Source: Canibacter sp052085365 (GTDB lineage Bacteria; Actinomycetota; Actinomycetes; Actinomycetales; Microbacteriaceae). Taken from it: a stretch of 49,726 nt of DNA. The notes beneath the pieces were generated by a model, which worked only from the letters and a program-made list of their open reading frames with translations, did no database searches and had not been told where the DNA came from. Numbering within the stretch: position 1 is the stretch's first letter; every line of letters begins with the position of its first letter. Location: the NCBI GenBank assembly GCA_052085365.1, contig JBQDFP010000014.1:1-49726 (forward strand), in the 5' to 3' direction. Below, piece by piece: positions 42,760-49,726 of the stretch. The translations under genes were made by a program, and so were the position numbers.

Positions 42760-45560
42760 GCTTCGCTCGTTCCCTTTTCAGCAGCTTCTGCGGCCTTCTT
42801 TGCTTGGTTCGCTTTTCGCGTCGCCGCTGCTTTTTTAGCGGCAGCTGACCGTGCCGGGTCTACTTTTTTACTTGAGCTCTTTTTCGCCGTCGATTTTTTC
42901 GCGGTGGTTTTCTTCGCTGCCGTTTTTTTGCCGCGTTTGGCAGGACCTTTGGCCCGTTTGATCGCGAGCAGCTCGATTGCACGTTCGAACCGAATGTCTT
43001 CAACGTTTTCGCCACGCGGTACTGTCGCGTTGGTTTCACCATCGGTGACATAGGGCCCGAATCGACCATCTTTAATTTTGATGGGTTTACCACTGACCGG
43101 GTCGGCGTCGAATTCTTTTAGCGCGGATGCCGCGGCACGTCGCCCACCATATTTGGGTTGTGCAAAGAGCTCCTGTGCTCCGGCAACATCGATCGAGAAG
43201 ATCGAGTCTTCGCTGGGGAGGCTTCGCGTGTCGGTGCCTTTTTTCAAGTAGGGGCCGTAGCGGCCGTTTTGCGCCGTAATATTTTCTTGGCTCTCCGGGT
43301 CTTTGCCAACCACACGAGGAAGGCTCAGCAGTGAAAGCGCGGTTTCAAAGTCTACTGTTTCCGGCGACATTGATTTGAAGAGCGAAGCCGTGAGTGGTTT
43401 CTTCCCTTTCGGGAGCTTCTCGTCTTCAGCAAGCTGCTCGGTCACGTACGGACCAAAGCGACCGTTCTTTGCAACAATGGGACGCCCAGTGTCGGGATGT
43501 ATGCCCAGGACACGGTCTTCGGCGGCTTCAGCGCTGGCCAGCTCGTGCGCTTTTTCAGGGGTGAGTTCGTCGGGTGCAAGATCATCAGGAATCGACACAC
43601 TGCGCGGTTTTACATTGCCGTCTTCGTCGACTTTACATTTCTCGTCTACGACTTCGAGGTATGGACCGTAACGTCCGTTGCGCAGCGCAATCTCGTCATC
43701 AATACGAATAGTGTTGATGGCTCGCGCGTCGATTTCACCCAGGTTGTCCACCACGCCGCGCAGTCCGGGGTGGTTGTCGGTTCCGAAGTAGAAATCGTTC
43801 AACCAGGCGACGCGTTGCGCATCGCCCGAAGCGATTTGGTCGAGCTCGGTTTCCATTTCTGCGGTGAAGTCGAAGTCGACGAGTTCACCGAAGTGTTCTT
43901 CGAGCAGTCTCACGACTGAGAACGCAATCCAGCTGGGGACGAGCGCCTGCCCTTTCTTGTTCACATATCCTCGGTCCATGATGGTGCTCATGATCGTCGC
44001 ATATGTTGAGGGTCGGCCGATTCCAAGTTCTTCGAGTCGTTTCGTCAGGCTCGCTTCTGTGAATCGAGCTGGAGGCGAGGTTTCGTGACCTTTCGCTTCA
44101 GGTTCAGTCACATCGAGCTGGTCGCCTTCTGACAGGCTCGGCAGGCGCACGTTATCGCGGTCGCTATCACTGCGCTGATCGTCGTTGCCTTCCTGGTACG
44201 CGAGCATAAAACCCGGGAACGTGATGACTGTGCCACTTGCGGTGAAGTCCAGCTCTGTTTCGCCGTCAACGTTCACGTCCACTCGAATGGTGAGGGTGTC
44301 TGTCGAACCGGTTGCGTTGGCCATTTGGCTCGACACTGTGCGTTTCCAAATCAAGTCGTAGAGCGCAAATTCACCACTGGTGAGTTGTGATTTGAGGCTG
44401 GATGGCTTCCGGAATTCTTCGCCTGCGGGGCGGATCGCTTCGTGAGCTTCTTGCGCGCCTTTAGATTTTCCGGTGTAGACGCGTGGCGAATCAGCAATAG
44501 TTTCTTGGCCGTAGAGCGCCGCAGCCTGTGACCGGGCTGCTGACACAGCTTGTTTCGATAGCGTCGGTGAATCCGTACGCATATAGGTGATGTAACCGTT
44601 CTCGTACAGTGACTGTGCGAGTGACATGGTTTGCCGGGACGAGAAGCGAAGTTTTCGTGAGGCTTCTTGCTGCAGCGTTGAAGTGGTAAAGGGCGCCGCG
44701 GGGCGACGCTTGTAGGGTTTCGTTTCCCGTGAAGTGACCGTTGCAGGGACGTCTGCGGTGAGCGCTGCGGCAAGTGACATTGCGCGCTGTTCTGTGAGCG
44801 CAGTAACTCCTGCGTTTGCAGCTTTTGTTTTTAGTTCACCAGCATCGGTGAAGTCTGATCCGGTTGCGAGTTTCTTTCCGTCGATGCGTACCAGGCGTGC
44901 AGGGAATCCTGGTTCATCACCTGGGACGAAAGATGCATTAATGTCCCAGTACGCGGCGGTCACAAATGCGATGCGTTCACGTTCTCGTTCTACAACGAGC
45001 CGTGTCGCGGCTGACTGGACCCGGCCTGCAGAGAGCTTGGGGCCAACTTTTCGCCACAGCACCGGTGAAATATCGTACCCGTAGAGACGGTCGAGTACTC
45101 GCCGAGTTTCTTGCGCATCAACGAGCGCGATATTGAGGTCCCGTGTGTTGTCAATGGCGTGATCGATGGCTTCTTTGGTGATCTCGTGGAACACCATGCG
45201 CCGAACAGGAACTTTCGGTTTGAGTACTTCCAGGAGGTGCCACGCGATCGCTTCACCTTCGCGGTCCTCATCTGTTGCGAGCCAGAGTTCATCAGCGTCT
45301 TTAAGTGCTCGCTTGAGCTCGGTCACAGTTTTCTTTTTGTTGTCGTTGACGATGTAGTACGGCTCGAAGCTGTTTTCTACGTCGACACCGAACTTCCCGA
45401 ACGGGCCTTTTTTGAGCTCGGCGGGAAGTGCGGAGGGTTCTGCGAGGTCACGGATATGGCCAACCGATGCGATCACTTCATATTCATCGCCAAGAAACGC
45501 GCCGATAGTGCGTGCTTTTGTTGGTGACTCGACAATGACGAGCTTTTTCGTGTCTCCCAC
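42756..45560 (-). CDS. topA: DNA topoisomerase I
   Basis: 934-aa type IA topoisomerase that relaxes negative supercoils. TOPRIM domain: KLVIVESPTKARTI at the start and LATDEDREGEAIAWHL near residue 105. Active-site Tyr326 in YITYMRTDSPT. GIGRPSTYATIMSTI marks the end of the core near residue 550. In place of zinc fingers, the C-terminal part has four or five copies of a G-R-[FY]-G-P-Y repeat, and then a Lys/Ala-rich tail (AKKTTAKKSTAKKSSSKK), as in mycobacterial TopA. Start GTG 45560 is set by AAGGAG four to five bases upstream. Coupled to tmk. Confidence 0.96.
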   Translation of the reverse strand: MGDTKKLVIVESPTKARTIGAFLGDEYEVIASVGHIRDLAEPSALPAELKKGPFGKFGVDVENSFEPYYIVNDNKKKTVTELKRALKDADELWLATDEDREGEAIAWHLLEVLKPKVPVRRMVFHEITKEAIDHAIDNTRDLNIALVDAQETRRVLDRLYGYDISPVLWRKVGPKLSAGRVQSAATRLVVERERERIAFVTAAYWDINASFVPGDEPGFPARLVRIDGKKLATGSDFTDAGELKTKAANAGVTALTEQRAMSLAAALTADVPATVTSRETKPYKRRPAAPFTTSTLQQEASRKLRFSSRQTMSLAQSLYENGYITYMRTDSPTLSKQAVSAARSQAAALYGQETIADSPRVYTGKSKGAQEAHEAIRPAGEEFRKPSSLKSQLTSGEFALYDLIWKRTVSSQMANATGSTDTLTIRVDVNVDGETELDFTASGTVITFPGFMLAYQEGNDDQRSDSDRDNVRLPSLSEGDQLDVTEPEAKGHETSPPARFTEASLTKRLEELGIGRPSTYATIMSTIMDRGYVNKKGQALVPSWIAFSVVRLLEEHFGELVDFDFTAEMETELDQIASGDAQRVAWLNDFYFGTDNHPGLRGVVDNLGEIDARAINTIRIDDEIALRNGRYGPYLEVVDEKCKVDEDGNVKPRSVSIPDDLAPDELTPEKAHELASAEAAEDRVLGIHPDTGRPIVAKNGRFGPYVTEQLAEDEKLPKGKKPLTASLFKSMSPETVDFETALSLLSLPRVVGKDPESQENITAQNGRYGPYLKKGTDTRSLPSEDSIFSIDVAGAQELFAQPKYGGRRAAASALKEFDADPVSGKPIKIKDGRFGPYVTDGETNATVPRGENVEDIRFERAIELLAIKRAKGPAKRGKKTAAKKTTAKKSTAKKSSSKKVDPARSAAAKKAAATRKANQAKKAAEAAEKGTSEA

Positions 45561-45667
45561 GAATCTCCTTTGCTCCAGCTCCCCTGGTAATACAGTGCGA
45601 CAATCCACGTTCTTGTACTGTGACGAGTCGTGATCGAGAAGGCTACATTTCGGGCCTCTGCACCGTA

Positions 45668-45697
45668 AGTGTATGCGTCACCGAAAAACTTCGGCAA
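45668..45697 (-). promoter_or_regulatory. promoter of topA-tmk
   Basis: On the minus strand TTGCCG (45697-45692), an 18-base spacer and TACACT (45673-45668); leader about 100 bases. A small CCGAA-AAAC-TTCGG palindrome (45681-45694) lies inside the spacer and could be an operator. Confidence 0.45.
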
Positions 45698-45800
45698 GCT
45701 ATGGGTTTCCCTTTTACTGTAGTACCTTCGCACATATCGTATGCATGATTGCTTCAAACCGGCGTGTATTTGGAGCACTTTTCCAACTCGTTGCACCCGT

Positions 45801-45846
45801 GTGCCCCGGTCCACCGTGCGGACTGTTCACGTTCAACCGGGGGCAC
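45801..45846 (-). terminator. probable terminator after the adhesin gene
   Basis: GTGCCCCGGT and ACCGGGGGCAC pair with one bulged G; the loop region itself contains a GTCC/GGAC mini-stem. It lies about 45 bases past the adhesin stop. Confidence 0.5.
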
Positions 45847-45890
45847 TTGGATATCACGACTCTTACGATTTCCTTGCTATCTCATGAGTC

Positions 45891-48794
45891 TTATGACCGC
45901 TGGGCTTCTGATTCCTTTCTCCTGTTTTTGCGCGTTCGTTGGGCTGCAAAGATACTGACTCCTCCGACCCCGATCACGCCAAGGGCCAGCCAGATCAATA
46001 GCTGTGTCGTTTCGGCTGAACTGCCTGTGTGTGCAAGCGAGGCAGCATGCGGTGTCGGAGTTCCAGCGGAAGTATCGCTGATAACTGTGATCTCATTTTT
46101 GGCGCCGCACTCACCTCGGTGCTGATGCTGGTAGCCGAATTCGTCGGATTTCCACTGCAGGGTTTCCACCCAAAGCACTTCACCAAGGTGTTCTTTTCGA
46201 ACTTTAAATGATTCTGACCGGTACTTACCGGGCTCGGTGATTGATTTCTTTCGACTTGACTCCCAGATTTTTGTTTCGTCAGTGCACCACGAGGTATCTT
46301 CGCTCGTGTCGGACGGCATCCGGGTATTTTCTGGCTTACTCTTCGACTGTGCATCGGCGGGCTTGTGATAAGCCTCGAAGCTGAGTTCCCAGTGTCCGCC
46401 TTCGGGAGTAACAAGCGGCCCATCGACTACTGCGGTGTCGTGAATCTTGTCGCCAGGCTGCGCATGGGCAATTGCCTGGGTGGTGACGTTTGGTGGTGAG
46501 ATTTCAGTGGTTTCATTTGGAAGACCGCATTCGCCTCGATGCAGCGTCACCCACTCTTGCGTCTGAGGGTCCTGCGCTTGGAGTTCTTCTACCCAATAGA
46601 GCGTTCCCACACTGGTCGCGGTGATTTTCGGTGAAGTAACTGTGCCGACTTTTGTAACCTCCACCGGGTCCGTATGTGCGACCGGCTGGAGCTCACAGGT
46701 GCTGTCTACTTTTGCGAGTTCGTCGCTTGTCCAGGTCGCAATGGTGTCGTCGGCGAGTTTCATAGGAGTCCAGCTCTCGTCGTATTTGATGTCACCGGCT
46801 TCCGGGGCGAGATATGCGTCGAACACGACCCGAGTCTTGGCGAGGGGAAGATGGCCGGTTACTTCGGCAACATCATGAATTTCTTCAAAGACGGTGGCGT
46901 TGGGTGTAGCCGTGGTCGTAACTTCCGGGCGAAGTACTTCGGCAGTTTCTGTTGGTACCCCGAAGTCGTCACAAGTTTCTTTCACAAGTCCTTGAATTTC
47001 TTTGGGCTGGTCTTCTTCGCGAATGCACCACAGCGCAGTCACCCAGCCTGAAGAAGCGAGCGGAATAGTAACCGGATCGCTGGAGATCGAGTCGTCTGGC
47101 CCGGTGACAGTTATCGGTGCAAAGTCGAGAAGCTTGTTTGCATCTGGTGGGATCGTTTCCTGCTGGTGTGGTTTCGTGTCAGTTTGATAGAGCTCACCTC
47201 GAAGCGTGATGGGAATCCGTTGACCGTCTTCTCCTTGTAACCATCCGCCGCGGCTCGCGAGACTCACGGTGACAGTGTCGGTGAGGTCTTCACCAAGTTT
47301 GATCTCGGTGTGTGAGAGCTCAGTACTCATGTGAATCTCCATGTCGGTGTACTGCCCTTCTTCGGCAACACCAAAGCCATCCCTATATTTATAGTTTTCT
47401 GGAAGCGACGATTCTCCTGTCGCGCCTGCAGCACTGTCGGATCGTGGAGACGTCACGCTGTCAGTCTGATTATTGCCGTCGATTTCCCACTGCCAGGTGT
47501 AGTAGCCGGCCTCACGTGAAACTTCTTCAGTGTGCACCTCAATAGTGCTGGGCCCAACACGTTCATCAGAGGTCACAGTTGCTTTGGCGGCAACTGGGGC
47601 TCCGTTTGGTGGAGTGGCGGAGGGGTTCTTGGCCGGGTCAGACAGAAACGGTCCGTACAGCGTTCCTTCTGCGGTAATCGGGACAAAGAAACGTTTTCCG
47701 TCACGGTCTGCATGCCGCCATGGTGCGCTGTCGTCTGCAACATCGAACGTCACGGTGTCAGAAAAATGCTCACCTTTGGGGACTTTGTGTGTGGGTGTTT
47801 TGGTGGTGAGCACAGGCTTCCATCTGGTGTCAACATTCACGGTTTGCGTCGCGAAAGTTCCCGTTTTCACTTCAGGTTCAGCAGTCGGCTTGCTAATGAG
47901 TTTTTGCAGGCCATGATTCATTTGGTACACGGTGACCGTTTTGGTCATCATTTTGTAGCGATATTTGCCAGAAGCGGTGATCTCGTAATAACGGTCCCAG
48001 GAGCCTTCGACAAAGTTCGGAATGCCTGTGATGTCAAATGTTTGCGCTTCGGCGAGACCTGTTCCGCTAAATTCACGCGACGATTTACCGGTATCGGTAA
48101 ACACTGCCTGTGACAGGGAAACTTCGGTGGTGCCTGGCGCGAGCGTTATTACGCCCTCGTATGCCGTCGACATATGAATTTTGGGTGGGTCAGCGTGACT
48201 CGCGGCACCTCCATAGTCAAAGCTTTGTGCTTCGTTCGCAATGGTGCGCCCACGGGTCAATAGATCTGCACGCCCGCTTTCACGAACGATATCTTCAATA
48301 ATGGATAGTGAGCCGTCGGGTGCGTTTCCGGCGCGAATCAACCAGAGTGCGTATTGCACCGAAGCTGCCTCATCATTGCTTTGGGTCGTGCCGTATCTAC
48401 TGAGCACATAATTCAAATGACGTAGTGATTCGCCACTCATTTCTGGGTGTTTAATTGTGCCTGCAGGGCTTTCAAAGCCCGGGAGCGTGACCAGATTTTC
48501 AGCAGGCAGTTCTTGCGCTCCGTATGGGGTGGGTCGATACACCTCAATGCAGTACGCGATTTGGCCGTCTATTTCAGTCACGTATTGGCCAAGCCAGAGG
48601 TTCGGGAATGCGAGCCCTGCTCCTTCTCCTGCTGCGTATGCGGCGGGAGACGGAGCGAATGGCCCAATTCCAGTTCCAAAAATGATGGCGCACAGAGTAA
48701 TGATCGACATACAGACGGTTCGCCAGCGACGACTGAATGTCGCAGGTTGCGCTGTGGGCTGCAGGTGTACGTTCGGAAATGAACGAGATGACAT
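45891..48794 (-). CDS. thioester (TQXA) domain surface protein with LAHTG sortase signal
   Basis: 967-aa wall-anchored adhesin-like protein. Signal peptide about residues 1-54 (cleavage after AYA). Thioester domain at about 60-180: Cys82 in AYCIEV and Gln147 in SVQYALW are placed like the Cys-Gln pair that forms an internal thioester able to bond covalently to host or surface molecules. Two related beta domains follow (about 320-600, sharing DTVT and PIT..G.LY segments). Next come two direct repeats of about 140 residues (about 620-762 and 763-905, each ending in RGECG..NE). LAHTG at 920-924, a membrane helix and RTRKNRRK complete the signal; LAxTG is typical of class E sortases. No sortase gene is in the window. 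AGGA lies five bases before the ATG. Confidence 0.9.
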   Translation of the reverse strand: MSSRSFPNVHLQPTAQPATFSRRWRTVCMSIITLCAIIFGTGIGPFAPSPAAYAAGEGAGLAFPNLWLGQYVTEIDGQIAYCIEVYRPTPYGAQELPAENLVTLPGFESPAGTIKHPEMSGESLRHLNYVLSRYGTTQSNDEAASVQYALWLIRAGNAPDGSLSIIEDIVRESGRADLLTRGRTIANEAQSFDYGGAASHADPPKIHMSTAYEGVITLAPGTTEVSLSQAVFTDTGKSSREFSGTGLAEAQTFDITGIPNFVEGSWDRYYEITASGKYRYKMMTKTVTVYQMNHGLQKLISKPTAEPEVKTGTFATQTVNVDTRWKPVLTTKTPTHKVPKGEHFSDTVTFDVADDSAPWRHADRDGKRFFVPITAEGTLYGPFLSDPAKNPSATPPNGAPVAAKATVTSDERVGPSTIEVHTEEVSREAGYYTWQWEIDGNNQTDSVTSPRSDSAAGATGESSLPENYKYRDGFGVAEEGQYTDMEIHMSTELSHTEIKLGEDLTDTVTVSLASRGGWLQGEDGQRIPITLRGELYQTDTKPHQQETIPPDANKLLDFAPITVTGPDDSISSDPVTIPLASSGWVTALWCIREEDQPKEIQGLVKETCDDFGVPTETAEVLRPEVTTTATPNATVFEEIHDVAEVTGHLPLAKTRVVFDAYLAPEAGDIKYDESWTPMKLADDTIATWTSDELAKVDSTCELQPVAHTDPVEVTKVGTVTSPKITATSVGTLYWVEELQAQDPQTQEWVTLHRGECGLPNETTEISPPNVTTQAIAHAQPGDKIHDTAVVDGPLVTPEGGHWELSFEAYHKPADAQSKSKPENTRMPSDTSEDTSWCTDETKIWESSRKKSITEPGKYRSESFKVRKEHLGEVLWVETLQWKSDEFGYQHQHRGECGAKNEITVISDTSAGTPTPHAASLAHTGSSAETTQLLIWLALGVIGVGGVSIFAAQRTRKNRRKESEAQRS

Positions 48795-48839
48795 AGGTTT
48801 CCTTACGGTGATGTGTGGGATACGCCATCACGAAAAGAT

Positions 48840-49184
48840 TCACTCGAGGGGAGGACTGTCGCCCGGTCCTGCGTGCGCCCGGGCATAGACCCGACCGATG
48901 ATTGTCTGCTTTGACGCAGTAACTCGAACGTGTCCGGTTTCGGTTTCAACCTCACAGCTCTCAAGCTGCGCGGCCTGCACTTCAAGCGACAGCCTCGCGG
49001 CTCCGCACGGATCAAAGTCTGGTGCTGCAGAATAGCCAACTACTTCGTCTGCTGCGCTCAGGGCCGCATTATCGGTAGCACCGTGGAGTGATTCTTTCTG
49101 ATGGACGGCAACGGTTCCTACGATCAGTGGGATACCAATTGCGAGAGTAATTCCGGTAATGGTTGCGGTGAGTGGTACGTTCAT
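48840..49184 (-). CDS. TadE-like protein of the helicase/secretion neighbourhood (Rv3654c type)
   Basis: 114-aa minor-pilin-like protein. One N-terminal helix (MNVPLTATITGITLAIGIPLIVGTVAV in outline), the AATDNAALSAADEV-like segment expected after it, a Cys pair (DPCGAARLS, LESCEVE) and the family ending ARAHAGP. Start at ATG 49184 has CAGGA ahead and overlaps the TGA of the upstream TadE gene (ATGA); a longer frame to 49277 overlaps that gene and has no start signal. It belongs to the tad-type pilus locus whose remainder lies to the right of the window. Confidence 0.85.
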   Translation of the reverse strand: MNVPLTATITGITLAIGIPLIVGTVAVHQKESLHGATDNAALSAADEVVGYSAAPDFDPCGAARLSLEVQAAQLESCEVETETGHVRVTASKQTIIGRVYARAHAGPGDSPPLE

Positions 49185-49549
49185 GGATTTTCCTGAGTGC
49201 GCATTGCGCAGCTTTCTACTTCGACGGAGAGGGCCTTGAGCGGCCCCGAGTTCACACCGGTGGTAATTACGACACAATGCAGATGCTTGGTGTCGTGTCG
49301 ATGAATGTTTGCGCCCTGTGGTAATCGCCGGGTTTGTTCATATGCTGCAGCGAGATCGCCCCGAGCTTCGTGCCGGGCTATTTCTGCGGCGACTGACGTT
49401 ACAAGTACGCGCTGGGTGGCAAGGGTGAGCGCTCCGAGGATCAGCGCAAGAACTGCAATCACAATTGGAAGAGTGAGCGCAAACTCTGCGGTGACCGAAC
49501 CTGATTCTTGGTCCGTAGAGTTTCCTGCGGTGAAGGCGTCGTGCGTCAT
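49181..49549 (-). CDS. TadE family pilus-associated protein (Rv3655c type)
   Basis: About 122 aa. The TadE box GSVTAEFALTLPIVIAVLALILGALTL at about residues 17-43 gives the Glu-containing start and hydrophobic helix of a pseudopilin. QRVLVTSVAAEIARHEARGD follows, then a hydrophilic part with two Cys (HCVVITTG, ESCAMR). Starts are uncertain: ATG 49549, 19 bases after the DUF4244 stop, is preferred; ATG 49588 or 49618 would overlap that gene. It overlaps the next TadE-like gene by four bases. Confidence 0.83.
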   Translation of the reverse strand: MTHDAFTAGNSTDQESGSVTAEFALTLPIVIAVLALILGALTLATQRVLVTSVAAEIARHEARGDLAAAYEQTRRLPQGANIHRHDTKHLHCVVITTGVNSGPLKALSVEVESCAMRTQENP

Positions 49550-49568
49550 TCCGTGCCGTGAGGAAGAA

Positions 49569-49682
49569 TTAGCCGGCTGAGGAGAGCGCATCTTCGACGA
49601 GTTGGGTGAGGAGGCCACGCACTTCGCTTGACCGCATAATTACGACGAGCAGTCCGGCAAAAGCTACTGCCGCCAGTTGATA
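49569..49682 (-). pseudogene. DUF4244 gene, 3' part only; interrupted by a stop or junction
   Basis: The last 37 codons read YQLAAVAFAGLLVVIMRSSE and continue VRGLLTQLVEDALSSAG, which is the conserved C-terminal half of DUF4244 (a small Flp-pilin-like protein usually placed just before the TadE pair). In the family the text before AAVAFAG is an EYA.AT-type segment. Here an in-frame TAG stands at 49685-49683, and the preceding codons (HPKYALA) only partly resemble it. Either the gene is broken by a nonsense change or small insertion, or foreign or poor-quality sequence begins near 49683, at the end of the window. Confidence 0.65.
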
Positions 49683-49683
49683 C

Positions 49684-49697
49684 TATGCTAGAGCATA
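49684..49697. repeat. inverted repeat at the DUF4244 break point
   Basis: TATGCT AG AGCATA is a perfect 6+2+6 palindrome directly beside the in-frame stop in DUF4244, 29 bases from the right edge. It could be part of a mobile-element end or simply chance. Confidence 0.35.
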
Positions 49698-49726
49698 CTT
49701 AGGATGGAACCGTGACTTGTGCCGCA

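Larger units (their letters stand above)
45561..45890. other. 330-base non-coding region between topA and the adhesin gene
   Basis: It holds the topA promoter and leader on the right-to-left strand and the terminator of the upstream adhesin gene. No convincing gene lies in it. A plus-strand frame running from 45673 into the adhesin gene lacks a ribosome-binding site and ends as a shadow. Confidence 0.6.

Noticed and set aside
45673..46125. Plus-strand frame spanning the topA-adhesin intergenic region
   Set aside because: No ribosome-binding site, crosses a terminator-like hairpin and ends antisense to the adhesin C-terminus; residues show no domain.

Overview
The window is dense, fully bacterial chromosome from a high- to medium-G+C actinobacterium, most probably of the order Micrococcales. 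The signs are: a DUF3073 gene facing purM; an SCP_3-type sterol-carrier homologue beside purD; a DUF4244/TadE/TadE-like trio upstream of topA and tmk; a small PurL that needs PurS and PurQ; a surface protein with a class-E-sortase-type LAHTG signal; and many start codons placed 6-7 bases after a TAnnnT box, which is the actinobacterial leaderless-mRNA layout. No phage, plasmid, CRISPR or complete insertion sequence was seen. Both edges cut genes: the left edge falls inside a tRNA-Glu, and the right edge lies just past a broken or interrupted DUF4244 gene.

Layout, left to right. 1-6.7 kb: partial tRNA-Glu, a small unknown gene, an M18 aminopeptidase, a fused trehalose-6-phosphate synthase/phosphatase, the M17 leucyl aminopeptidase, and a divergent membrane-anchored coiled-coil protein. 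6.7-9.6 kb: a luciferase-like flavin oxidoreductase, an OhrR-type peroxide-sensing regulator divergent from a small zinc-ribbon-like protein with two matching palindromes between them, and a VIT/CCC1 metal transporter. 9.7-14.1 kb: an FMN/[3Fe-4S] glutamate-synthase-like enzyme with a PoxB-type pyruvate oxidase, then an alkyltransferase-like DNA repair protein coupled to a LysR-effector-domain protein. 14.2-23.8 kb (minus strand): zinc peptidase, proline iminopeptidase, acyl-CoA oxidase-like enzyme, then an operon of RND pump, low-molecular-weight tyrosine phosphatase and DEAD-box helicase. 23.8-26.3 kb: DUF445 protein, neocarzinostatin-fold-like secreted protein, DUF3073.

26.3-42.1 kb is a purine biosynthesis region: purM and purF (divergent), purD, purC-purS-purQ and purL. 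Non-purine genes lie between them: a histidine kinase/response regulator/DUF4097 cassette, tatA with a small membrane protein and SCP_3, an SRPBCC protein with a very long acidic tail, and a multipass membrane protein with a Pro/Gln/Glu-rich tail. PurS, PurQ and PurL should form the FGAM synthase complex. 42.1-49.7 kb (minus strand): tmk, topA, a 967-residue thioester-type (TQXA) adhesin, and two TadE-family pilus-associated proteins.

Convergent gene pairs are separated by strong GC-rich hairpins (32.0, 37.9 and 42.1 kb). The observations most worth following are the OhrR/zinc-ribbon cassette, the large set of predicted leaderless starts, the thioester adhesin placed between pilus genes and topA, the kinase/regulator/DUF4097 cassette, and the broken gene at the right edge.
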